Assembly (NCBI GenBank): GCA_025618425.1
Contig: CM046832.1
Coordinates: 72,219,196-72,283,195, forward strand
Source of the DNA: Heliocidaris tuberculata
Lineage: Eukaryota; Echinodermata; Echinoidea; Camarodonta; Echinometridae
DNA length: 64,000 bases
Direction of reading: 5' to 3'
Shown: positions 54,245 through 63,762 of the stretch, one piece after another
Numbering within the stretch: the stretch's first letter is position 1
Layout: the number at the start of each line of letters is the position of its first letter
Notes under the pieces: generated by a model
Told to the model about the DNA's origin: nothing
Database searches by the model: none
The model's input: only the letters and a program-made list of their open reading frames with translations
Made by a program: the position numbers and the translations under genes

Positions 54245-54382
54245 GGGGGTATTTCATGAAAGGACTTGTCAGATATTTTATCCGACAAATTTGCTCTCAG
54301 CCAATCAGATGCAAGGATTTCAGTAGCTTATAACAGTTGTCGGATAAAATATCCGACAACTTCCTTTCATGAAACGCTCCCC
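54245..54382. mobile_element. Palindromic MITE, copy 2 (opposite orientation to 51,824)
   Basis: Same family as 51,824-51,961, inverted: tttgctctcagccaatcaga here corresponds to the inverse there. Ends ggggtatttcatgaaagg and cctttcatgaaacgctcccc. Confidence 0.8.
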
Positions 54383-54384
54383 AG

Positions 54385-54500
54385 GTTTATCCTTCCAACG
54401 TTCACAACATAAGTCTAACATTACACCCATATCATTCATAACACCTTAACAAAAAGGCAAAATATAGAATATTTGGGATGCAGCCTGCCGAGCTACTAGA
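54385..54500 (+). repeat. Paralogue of the hAT insertion site, without the element
   Basis: The order atccttccaacgttcacaac - taagtctaacattacaccca - tatcattcataacacc - gccgagctactaga matches 51,563-51,592 joined to 52,312-52,408. The 712-bp hAT element is absent. Confidence 0.8.
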
Positions 54501-54847
54501 ACACTACAAAGAAGGGTGTAGCTTCTAGTGTAAACATTATTTACACATGAATAATATCAGATTCTAAATAATTATGGGAATATATCATAATGATAATCAA
54601 TGATGTAACAAAATTTAGAAGAAACCTGGCATCATGCATGACAAAATGGTTTAAACTGAATATTTGAGTGTATGGAATGTATACTCATAACAAGGCAAAA
54701 CCTATATACCACATTCGACATAATTCTAAGAACTGAAAAGCTGATAAGTGAAATAAAGGGTAAATTTCTTGCCCAAATTTCCTCATGAAACTATGGTCAC
54801 AGAGTAACTGAAATATTTAACGTTAGTGCATGATATACAGATTCTAT
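54501..54847. other. Non-coding AT-rich stretch
   Basis: No feature recognised. Confidence 0.4.
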
Positions 54848-55087
54848 AATAATAATAATAACGTTTTAGTTACCCAGGGTAGCCACTTCAGATATCAAAC
54901 TGCTCTTCCAGTGGGCCCTGCATAACGTAATGTGTTATTACCCTTCTCCATTCTTATGTGTCGAGCGCCTGGCTAGGAGGCAGAAGGTCCCATTTTTGAA
55001 GTCTTTGGCATGACTCGGCCGGGGTTCGAACCCACGACCTCCCGTTCATGAGGCTGGCGCTCTAACCAACTGAGCCAACATTCTCTT
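54848..55087 (-). mobile_element. tRNA-derived SINE
   Basis: On the minus strand the head (55,087 to about 55,012) has an A box TTGGCTCAGTTGGTTAGAGC and a B box GGGTTCGAACCCC, with CTCATGA where an anticodon loop would be. The stems are too mismatched for a functional tRNA. A body of about 150 bp follows, ending gaagtggctaccctgggtaa and an (ATT)n tail at 54,848-54,862. Pol III transcription is expected for this class. Confidence 0.8.
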
Positions 55088-56219
55088 TACTATCATTATC
55101 ATTGCTGTCCTTAGCTATTTCCACTTTTCATCTACCACGCCTCTTCCAAATTCTGTAATTCACCCTTATTCATCCTGTGGCTCCTCTAGCCAAAGTAGAA
55201 ATTTGTCATCTACTTGCTCAAGAACTAAGAGAACAACAACTATCTATCGCGTTGTCGTATAATAGCTTGTTCTTTCGTATCTAAAACTTTCTTTCTCTAT
55301 TTCGATGCGCGGGCTTAAATTAAAAAATTGATCCGACTTAGGATCGATTTCTGCATAAATATCTCTTCATATGTTCATGGAATATGCATTAGTCTGTCGT
55401 TTATATCAGGGGCGTCGATCCCGGGGGGCAGGGGGCAGTTGCCCCCCCCCCCCCCAGAATATTTTGGGGGAAAACATATCGTTTTGCCCCCCCCCCCCCC
55501 CCCAATAAATCCCGAGGTGTAAAATAAAATGAGGGAAACTGATGGATAACTCGGGACATGAAAGCTTCCAATCAATGAAATACAAAAGGTATTACACGAT
55601 CAGACTTCAATTTCGCCGCGCGCTCCGTGCGCAAATTCTCTAATTTCGACTGCTTCATGTAACCGTGGAGAAGCTGGTTTTAAAAGGCGTTAGAAAAATC
55701 AGGAAGGATGATATATATATATATATTATGTATATATATGTAATGGAAGAAATGTCACTATGAGACGGTCGGAGCTTTTATTTCAATGGGTGAAAAGATA
55801 CTTGCATGTCCATATTTACAAATCTATTTCTGTAAATAATATTTCTATGAATATTTTCAAACTATACAGATAATGAGTGTGAATGATTACCATGTGGACA
55901 AGGCTGTTGTGGTAACTAGTCGGTTTTGCTTTTTAAGGTGACATGGGCTTCTGTGGGCATCTATATGAAAAGTACACAACCTGTTAGCTTCACTTGTTGT
56001 TTCAATATATACAAGTTTGCATTTGCATTAATTGCATGGATATATAGCATGATACTATGTCATAGTGACATTTCTTTCATTATACCTTCCACTAAAACAT
56101 CTATGAGTGACTACCAGCGTTGTGTTCGAGGAACATTTCTTTATATATATATATATAACTCAAACTCAGCCCTCTCACAACTAAAGACAAATTTAACAAA
56201 CAGCCAATATTTATAATAA
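55088..56219. repeat. Non-coding stretch with G/C-run block and (TA)n
   Basis: 55,404-55,510 holds ggggcgtcgatcccgggggg followed by two C-runs of 15 and 18, the same block type as at 37,213-37,305. (TA)n patches lie at about 55,711-55,738 and 56,142-56,156. Other sequence shows no gene. Confidence 0.5.
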
Positions 56220-56535
56220 GAACCTTATCGAGAAAGCTGTATAGATAAAGGCAAACTCGTACCCCGCTCAGAACTGTTAACATACAAAAAGAAAAGTAAG
56301 ACATCAAGAACTCCATTTGTCCTAACGTACCATCCCATTATAAAGAAACTATCAAAAATTGCTCAAAAACATCTCTCAGTCCTTCACCAAAACAAAGAAA
56401 TGAAGAAACTTTTCCCACATCCACCACTCCTATCCTTCCGTCGCTGCAGATCCTTGAGAGACTTACTCGTAACATCTCGAATTCCTCACATACCAACCCC
56501 TGCCCACCCCCAACACATAGGCTGCACTAAATGCG
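56220..56535 (+). pseudogene. Penelope-like element C-terminal coding remnant, left part
   Basis: One open frame of about 105 codons contains TPFVLTYHPIIKKLSKIAQK, HQNKEMKKLFPHPPLLSFRR, SLRDLLVTSRIP and IGCTKCDG. This order (YxP...LxxI..KH, KLFPxPPLLSFRR, LRDLLV) is typical of the segment between the RT and the GIY-YIG endonuclease of Penelope-like and related RTs. The RT itself is missing upstream. The frame is cut by the foldback element at 56,536 and resumes at about 60,350. Confidence 0.7.
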
Positions 56536-56771
56536 ACGGGCGGAAAACGACATAAATGTGCTCAACTGTACAACTATACAACTGTCGAGTAGATGTATAG
56601 CTTTAACCAATCAGAACACAGGAAACTATACAACTGTGCGAATGTAATGAGCTACGCATGTATAGTTGCATAGTTGTATAGTAAGCGGGCCAAAGTGCCA
56701 TAATTATGTGCAACTATACATCCGTACCGCTGACGAGTAGATGTATACTTTTAACCAATCAGATCACAGGA

Positions 56772-58351
56772 AATTATTCAATTCAATTCAACTTTATTCA
56801 ATTCCATGTATAAAAACATTAATATCAACATGCAAGAAATATGTTACATAATAATTGAATACTAAGACATAATTATTACATTTAGCATGCAATCATTAAA
56901 ATATTAAAAGATTGACAATAAAAATAGGAATTTGGTTGCTGTATAAAAACCCTAGTGGGTTTGTCTTGACAGCCACCATGACAGTAAAGAAATTCATATA
57001 AACAGTAAAATTACGAATGGAATCATACAAAATGATTTATGATAAAACAATAAAAACAAAACATAATAAAACACAAAGACAAAAACGTAACCGTACAACC
57101 CTAAACAAAACTGCATTGTGGAATGATATTAATTTTGTTTACATCGCGAGATCATTGGAAATAAGATATAATTTAAGCTTTCTTTTAAATAAATTCAAAC
57201 TTTTAACAGAAGTTATGTCTGATGGAAGAGAATTCCATATAGAAGGAGCTTTATGTCTGAAAGAGTGTAATTCATATTGCTTAGTAATAACAGATAAATA
57301 ATATTTCATTCTATTTCTAGTATTATATCTATGAACTGAACAATTTAATGTTAACATATTGCATAAATTTTGGGGTAACAGACCAAGCCTGTGTTTAAAT
57401 AGTAGTATTGCATTAAAATAATTATTCAATTTATAAATATTCAGTATGAATAACTTCTTGAACAAAAGTTTTGTATGTGCCAAATATGTAGATGATGAAG
57501 CTATTCTTACAAATCTCTTTTGCAATATAAAAGGTGCTTCCAACTTGGAAGAATATGTATTAGCCCATACAATATTACAGTATGATAAAAACGGTAGGAC
57601 TAGAGTATTATACAATGTAATGAGAATATATTTTGGCAGGATATGGCGTAATTTGCTGATGACACCGATGTTCTGTGATAACTTTTTTCTGATAAAAGAG
57701 ATGTGAGTATTCCATGATAAATCATGATCAATGTATACACCAAGAAATTTAGTACAATATACACGTTCAATTGACGTATTATTGATTTTCACTATTAAGT
57801 TTTGCAAAGAACTATTTTTTTGTTTCTGTTTCGCAGTATGGAATAATATATAATTTGTTTTATCTATATTCAATGTAAGTTTATTGGCATTAAACCATTA
57901 AGAGACCTTTTGTAGTTCATTATTTAAACTAGTTGACAATGATAACTGATCATCTGTTGAATACAAGATATTGGTGTCATCAGCAAATAATATAAATTTC
58001 AATATTTTAGAACAATTTGGGAGATCGTTAATAAACAAAAGAAATAATAAAGGACCTAGGATCGATCCTTGAGGAACACCAAATGAAATATTAAGAGAGT
58101 CTGAAATGACATCGTTGTATGAGACAACTTGGGTTCGATTTTGTAAATAACTTTCAAACCAAGAATAAGGTAGTCCTCTAATGCCGTAATAACTTAATTT
58201 ATGTAACAATATTGAGTAATCAATTGAGTCAAATGCTTTACTTAAGTCAAGAAAAACACCCACAGTATGTAATTTATTTTTAAAAGAATTAACAATGTAA
58301 TCATGTAAGTCAATAAGTGCCATTTCAGTAGAAACATTTTTCAAAAAGCCA
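56772..58351 (-). mobile_element. CR1/L2-like LINE inserted in the left foldback arm, single nonsense codon
   Basis: Reading minus from 58,350: GFLKNVSTEMALIDLHDYIV, FLDLSKAFDSIDYSILLHKL, FGVPQGSILGPLLFLLFIND, FILFADDTNILYST (catalytic ADD), one in-frame TAA at 57,895-57,897, WFNANKLTLNIDKTNY, VYCTKFLGVYIDHDLSWNTH, and the C-terminal APSIWNSLPSDITSVKSLNL to a stop at 57,139. The frame is otherwise continuous for 402 codons. It is 5' truncated within the RT and ends in a short (AATTC)n-type tail near 56,775-56,800. CCAAT-type arm units on both sides show it interrupted the foldback array. Confidence 0.9.
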
Positions 58352-58530
58352 TATTATACAACTATACATCTACTCCCGCAGTCTGAAATAGATGTATAGT
58401 TTAAACCAATCAGATCACAGGAAACTATACAACCATACATCTACTCCCGCAGTCTGGAATAGATGTATAGTTTTAACCAATCAGATCAGAGGAAACTATA
58501 CAACTATACATCTACTCCCACAGTCTTGAA
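58352..58530 (+). repeat. Outer tandem units of the left foldback arm
   Basis: Repeated units of 'acaactatacatctactccc', 'gcagtctg(g/a)aatagatgtat' and 'aaccaatcagatcacagg'. The inverted counterpart is 59,625-60,170. Confidence 0.85.
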
Positions 58531-59163
58531 GACAAAGAAACAAATAAGGAAAGAGAAGATGATTGAAGAGGAAAAACAAAGAAATATATAAGGAAAGAGA
58601 AGATGATAGTTTAAAGGGGAAAAGGCAAATACATAAGGCTTAAGAAGAGGATAGATTAAAGGAAAGACAAAGAAATACATAAGGAAATAGAAGAGGATAG
58701 ATTGAAGGAAAAACAAAGAAATACATAAGGATAGAGAAGGGGATAGATTAAGGAAAAATAAAGAAATAAATTAGGAAAGAACAGAACATATAGAAAAGGA
58801 AAAACAAAGAAATACATAAGGAGAGAGAAGACGTTAGAGTAGAGGAAAAACAAATAAATACATAAAAAGAGAGAAGAGGATAGATTAAGGAAAAACAAAG
58901 AAATACATAAGGATAGAGAAGAGGATAGATTAGAGGGAAAACAAAGAAATACATAAGGAGAGAGAAGAGGACAGAGTAGAGGAAAAACAAAGAAATGCAT
59001 AAGAAGAGAGAAGAGGATAGATAAGAGGAAAAACAAAGAAATACATAAGAAGAGAGAAGAGGATAGATTAGAGGGAAAACAAAGAAATACATAAAAAGAG
59101 AGAAGAGGATAGATTAGAGGAAAGACAAAGAAATACATAAGGAAAGATGAGAGGATAAACTAA
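58531..59163 (+). repeat. Inner minisatellite, left arm (~46-bp units)
   Basis: About 13 units of aggaaaaacaaagaaataca + taagaagagagaagaggata + gattag. Translations of it are repetitive Phe/Leu/Tyr artefacts on the minus strand. Confidence 0.9.
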
Positions 59164-59628
59164 AGATCCTCTTCTCATTCCTGTGCTTCCTTTTTTATAT
59201 CCTATACTCTTCCCTCATGTATTTCTTTGTTTTCCCTTAATCTTTCCTCTTCTCCATCCTTATGTACTTCTTTGTGTTTTTGTTTTTCCTTCAATCTATC
59301 CTCTTCTCCTCTCTCCTTATGTATTTTCTTTGTTTTTCCTCTAATCTATCCTCTTCTCCTCTTTCCTTATGTATAGCTTTGTTTTTTCCTTTAGTCTATC
59401 ATCTTCTCTCTCTTTATTTCTTTGTTTTTCCTCCAATCTATCCTCCTCTCTCTCCTTATGTATTTCTTTGTCTTTCCTTTAATCTATCATCATCTCTTTC
59501 CTTATGTGTATCTTTGTTGTTTTTGTTTTCCTTTAGTCTATCCTCTTCTCTTTCCTAATGTTTTTCTCTGTCTTTTCATTATTCCTTATTTATTTCTTTG
59601 TTATTCCTTTAATCTATCCTCTTTGATT
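59164..59628 (-). repeat. Inner minisatellite, right arm (inverted orientation)
   Basis: About 10 units of the same ~46-bp repeat in reverse complement (cttatgtatttctttgtttt...tctatcctcttctc). Confidence 0.9.
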
Positions 59629-60347
59629 GGTTAAAACTATACATCTATTACGGGGGTAGATGTATAGTTGTATAGTTTCCTGTGATCTGATTGGCTAAAA
59701 CTATATATCTATTCCAGACTGCGGGAGTAGATGTATAGTTGTATAGTTTCCTGTGATCTGATTGGTTAAAACTATACATCTACTCCCGCAGTCTGGAATA
59801 GATGTATAGTTGGTTAGTTTCCTGTGATCTGATTGGTTAAAACTATACATCTACTCCAGACTGCGGGAGTAGATCTATAGTAGTATAGTTTCCTGTGATC
59901 TGATTGGTTAAAACTATACATCTATTCCAGACTGCGGGAGTAGATCTATAGTTGCATAATTTCCTGTGATCTGATTGGTTAAAACTTTACATCAATTCCG
60001 GACTGTGGGAGTAGATGGATAGTTGTATAGTTTCCTGTGATCTGATTGGTGAAAACTATACATCTTTTCCGGACTGCGGGAGTAGATGTATAGTTGTATA
60101 TTTTCCTGTGTTCTGATTGGTTAAAACTATACATCTACTCTCCAGCAATACGGATGTATAGTTGTTCGTATTTATGGCACTTTGGCCCGCTTACTGTACA
60201 ACTATGCAACTATGCATGCGTAGCAGCTAACAATTGCACAGTTGTGTAGTTGTATAGTTTCCTGTGGTCTGATTGGTCAAAACTATACATCTACTCGACA
60301 GTTCTATAGTTGTTTAGTTTGGCACGTTTATGTCGTTTTCCGCCCGT
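59629..60347 (-). repeat. Outer tandem units of the right foldback arm, nine CCAAT motifs
   Basis: About nine units of tttcctgtgatctgattggt + taaaactatacatctactcc + agactgcgggagtagatgta. The ATTGG core (inverse CCAAT) is kept in essentially every unit. Confidence 0.88.
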
Positions 60348-60349
60348 GA

Positions 60350-60480
60350 TAGATGCGCGCAAATGTTGGTTTTGTCCATTCATCAATGAAACAGATCACT
60401 TTGTAAATACAGTCACCGGACAAAAACTTTCCCATCAACCAACATTTTCACTGCAAATCCAATTACGTAGTATACGACAC
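60350..60480 (+). pseudogene. Penelope-like remnant, right part
   Basis: RKCWFCPFINETDHFVNTVT and GQKLSHQPTF continue the sequence left at 56,535. This is the cysteine-bearing stretch (CxxCPFI) that precedes the GIY-YIG domain. After a frame change HCKSNYVVYDT follows (60,449-60,483). The GIY-YIG core itself is absent because another LINE end begins there. Confidence 0.65.
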
Positions 60481-60483
60481 ACA

Positions 60484-61107
60484 TGTTATCACGCCTGCAC
60501 TGGTTATCCATACAAGAAAAAATTATCTATAAAATTCTTATGTTGTGTCACAAAGTTTTTATTCACAAATCCCCAATTTACCTCTTTGATATTATTACTC
60601 CATATATACCTGCTAGTAGTCTCCGTTCCTCCACTAAGAATCTACTTACCGTTCCTACTACATCTACTCAAACATAATGGCAATCGTGCATTTTCATCTG
60701 TAGCACCTACCTTGTGTCATCGGCTTCCTGACCAGCTTCGGGGGCTTGGGAGCACTGACGGATTCAGGAATGCCTTGAAGACTTATTTGTTTCGAGGTTT
60801 TCCTGAGGCCGTCCTACGTGCAATTTTCCTCGAGCTGGTTGGTGTTTGGTTCCACAGGGTGGGTCATTTTCATTTCCATAATACAGATCAGGTAATTTTA
60901 CCATGAGCTAATGACTGATGCCTTGATTGATTAATTTTGTTTTAATTGCTCTTTACATGTACACATTTTTATGTCCTCATTTGAAATGTTATTGTAATGT
61001 ATTATGTATATTGTATGTATTTATAAAAAGAATTGTAAAGCGTATAGAGAACTATCCGAGTTATTATGCGCTTAATAATGTATTCTCTATTATTATTATT
61101 ATTATTA
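60484..61107 (+). mobile_element. 5'-truncated LINE 3' end with (ATT)n tail
   Basis: LSRLHWLSIQEKIIYKILML, YLFDIITPYIPASSLRSSTK and NLLTVPTTSTQT lie in one frame; after a frame change near 60,675 NGNRAFSSVAPTLCHRLPDQ and GFRNALKTYLF follow. This is the C-terminal signature of CR1/L2-like LINEs. The 3' UTR ends 'gcgtatagagaactatccga...ttatgcgcttaataa' and (ATT)n at 61,089-61,107. Confidence 0.85.
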
Positions 61108-61213
61108 TCAAGATTGATGAGAATATTTTACAGGAGTTCGTGTGATGAATCAATATCACTTTCTGCGACTATTTTTTTCCAAACAAGAAGAGGGTAATAG
61201 TTAAGAAACATCT

Positions 61214-61345
61214 CGGCCCTGTTTCATAAAACTTGTTATCAGTAACAACCGCCACATTTCTATGACAAATTTGCTGTCAGCCAATCAGTAGCTTACAATA
61301 GTTATTGCAACTTGTCATTGATAACAAGTTTTATGAAACAGGGCC
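61214..61345. mobile_element. Palindromic MITE (GGCCCTGTTTCATAAA ends)
   Basis: Ends ggccctgtttcataaaactt and its inverse match perfectly for about 27 bp. The centre has gctgtcagccaatcagtagc (CCAAT box). Copy A of the surrounding duplication reads aaacatct|ggtctat, so this is a real insertion. The duplicated target is very short, perhaps CT. Confidence 0.85.
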
Positions 61346-62269
61346 CTGGTCTAGTTTCATAATTGAGTTTTGATGTGATTTTATAATAAACAACTTTTTA
61401 CTACACTATCACAACTATGCGAAGTTGTTTGTGTTTATTGCCATCTGGCGTGAAATATTGGGCCAGCAGCTATTAGTATTTCATATTTTTACGTGTCCTT
61501 GTTCAATATCACTAACCTAGATTGTGTTCACATTTTTCTGCCTGTTACGGTTCTAAGCTTTTGAAGTTTGTAGTAAATTCTATTACATAATAAATATGTA
61601 CTATACACACTTAATGGATTAAAGAAAAGATAGTGTGTTCTTGAATGCGTAATATGTTCAACTTGCGATTATAATTATCTGCGTGCGTTTTGATGGTGTT
61701 TTCTAGGAATAGTTAATATTGAGTATACGTTTAGCGTGTTTGTCCTATATCTATCGGAGCATTGTGATCTTTACAAGGGGAGGAGTGAGGGCCAAAAATC
61801 TTCTAAGTGTTAAGGATATACCTATTTCATTGTTATGAGGAGAAAAATGCAATTTTCGTGTAATACTGCTAACATAATTGATACCTGTTTATATTTTTTT
61901 TTTAAAGAAAAGAAAAAAGAATTACAGTTTTAATGAAACATTCATTTTGAAGTATACTGAGAGTTTATTAATATAAAAAGCAACATTTTATGAATGGGGA
62001 TAATAGTTCACTATATTTTTATAGCCAAATTAAAATTGGAGAGAGACTTAAATCATACAGAAAATGAAAGTGAAAGAAAAGGCTGTTTGCAAACCTGTTT
62101 TCTAATGACCATTTATTATCTTCCCACGATTCTATATCAGTTTGATGGTTGTCAACACTGTAATCATGAACTACCCTTGATCAATTCATCCTGTGGCGCA
62201 GATTCGAGTGTGAGGGGGCACGAGTAGGGGTAGGCAATGCCCCCTTTCGAATGGCAAAAATGTAATAGG

Positions 62270-62310
62270 ATGAGAGAGAAAGAGAAAAAAAGAGATAGAT
62301 AGAAAGAGAA

Positions 62311-62341
<31 letters not shown>

Positions 62342-62345
62342 TTGA
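62270..62345 (+). repeat. (GA)n microsatellite in copy B
   Basis: Imperfect AGAGAGAG tract matching 17,936-18,014. Confidence 0.85.
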
Positions 62346-62694
62346 GGCGGGGGAAAAAGGTGTATTGAAAAAAGGAAAGGATTGGATAAATTTTCACTAA
62401 ATATACTGCACCCTTGGATCATTGGATTATATCTGATATTTTTTATATCTTAAAATCGAGTCATTCAGACATTTGGAATTCGCCCATATTAGATTACAGT
62501 ATGTTATATACGGTAGTAACAAAGTATTATAAAGTATGAATAGGATGTTCAATGGGTACGAATTGATGCGCTTGCACAATACACAATGTCCTCATTTACC
62601 TTATCTGGGTCGAGAGAGGCAAATGCCTTCCTTATCAAAGGACATTGGTGCCCAGAGGTGTATCTGGACCTTGGCTTCGGGGGGGGGGGGGGGC

Positions 62695-63194
62695 NNNNNN
62701 NNNNNNNNNNNNNNNNNNNNNNNNNNNNNNNNNNNNNNNNNNNNNNNNNNNNNNNNNNNNNNNNNNNNNNNNNNNNNNNNNNNNNNNNNNNNNNNNNNNN
62801 NNNNNNNNNNNNNNNNNNNNNNNNNNNNNNNNNNNNNNNNNNNNNNNNNNNNNNNNNNNNNNNNNNNNNNNNNNNNNNNNNNNNNNNNNNNNNNNNNNNN
62901 NNNNNNNNNNNNNNNNNNNNNNNNNNNNNNNNNNNNNNNNNNNNNNNNNNNNNNNNNNNNNNNNNNNNNNNNNNNNNNNNNNNNNNNNNNNNNNNNNNNN
63001 NNNNNNNNNNNNNNNNNNNNNNNNNNNNNNNNNNNNNNNNNNNNNNNNNNNNNNNNNNNNNNNNNNNNNNNNNNNNNNNNNNNNNNNNNNNNNNNNNNNN
63101 NNNNNNNNNNNNNNNNNNNNNNNNNNNNNNNNNNNNNNNNNNNNNNNNNNNNNNNNNNNNNNNNNNNNNNNNNNNNNNNNNNNNNNNNNNNNNN
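62695..63194. other. Assembly gap (500 N)
   Basis: Exactly 500 N, probably a placeholder size. It starts directly after a G(15) run. ORFs listed across it are meaningless. Confidence 0.99.
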
Positions 63195-63635
63195 TTAGCT
63201 CTAAACCTGATAATATTCTAATTTAAAACTTTTAATTCCTACTGACTTACAGATTAAGATTAAGATTATGATAGTGCTGAGGTTGTTTGTGCTAGGTCAG
63301 AGTTAGGGTTAAGAGTTATGGCACAAGCGTTTGGGAGGAGGAGTGGCAGGTCAGTAGGATTCAAGGGACATCGGCAGTTGCCCCTCCTGACAGATTTTCG
63401 ACCAAGCGGGAAGAAAGTATTTAGTAGGTAGTGAATACATGGAAACGAATCATGTCTAAGAGAATAAATTCCAATCTTGTACATTTAGGCCTACTCATTT
63501 ACCGAACAAATGCCCCCTTCCATAAAGCAAACACGGCCCTCAAAATAATGGTTTCCTTACCCAACTACATAATTTATTACAGTAAACTGACATGTTGCCC
63601 CTCCTGAGTCCAAGGTCTACATACCCCACTGATCA
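63195..63635. other. Non-coding stretch after the gap
   Basis: No gene. One degenerate telomere-like agttagggttaaga motif at about 63,301. Confidence 0.4.
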
Positions 63636-63762
63636 GGTTAGGGTTCATTAGGGTTAGGGTTAGGGTTAGGATAGAGGTTGCGGGATTAGGTTAGGTTAGA
63701 GTTCATTAGGGTTACACATATAGGGTTAGGATTAGGGTTAGGGTTAGGTTTAGGGTAAGGAT
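63636..63762 (+). repeat. Interstitial telomere-like (TTAGGG)n
   Basis: Runs of TTAGGG and variants (TTAGGTTAGG, ATTAGGGTTACAC) occupy about 125 bp. TTAGGG is the telomere repeat of echinoderms and vertebrates. Degeneracy and continuing unique sequence show this is internal, not a chromosome end. Confidence 0.85.

Larger units (their letters stand above)
56536..60347. mobile_element. Large foldback (FB/TU-like) element with modular inverted arms
   Basis: The outer ends acgggcggaaaacgacataa and inverse are identical over about 20 bp. Each arm then has, in order: a single outer module with 'gcgggccaaagtgccata', tandem ~70-bp units containing ccaatcagatcacaggaaac and tagatgtatagttttaacc, and an inner minisatellite of ~46-bp units. 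The inner arrays meet head to head near 59,163. Excluding the LINE at 56,772-58,351, the arms are about 1.05 and 1.18 kb. Flanks share ACTAAATGCG/GATAGATGCG (7 of 10 matching), a possible old target duplication. No transposase is encoded. Architecture is that of Drosophila FB and sea urchin TU elements. Confidence 0.85.
61110..62694 (+). repeat. Dispersed duplication, copy B (copy A at 16,944-18,401)
   Basis: Colinear with copy A from aagattgatgaga to the terminal G-run. Differences are a MITE insertion at 61,214-61,345 and a longer stretch near 62,050-62,095. It is cut by the assembly gap immediately after the G-run. Confidence 0.85.

Noticed and set aside
54848..55087. Functional tRNA gene (CAT anticodon-like loop)
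   Set aside because: The stems are mismatched and the head is fused to a body with an (ATT)n tail, so it is a SINE.
58504..59634. Long Phe/Leu/Tyr-rich ORFs on both strands (for example 58,656-59,138 minus, 59,262-59,558 plus) resembling membrane proteins
   Set aside because: They are translations of the inverted ~46-bp minisatellite arms; the apparent hydrophobic repeats follow the DNA period.
62536..63226. ORFs of 190-220 codons
   Set aside because: They are composed mainly of the 500-N gap.
63636..63762. Chromosome end
   Set aside because: The TTAGGG run is degenerate, short and followed by ordinary sequence.
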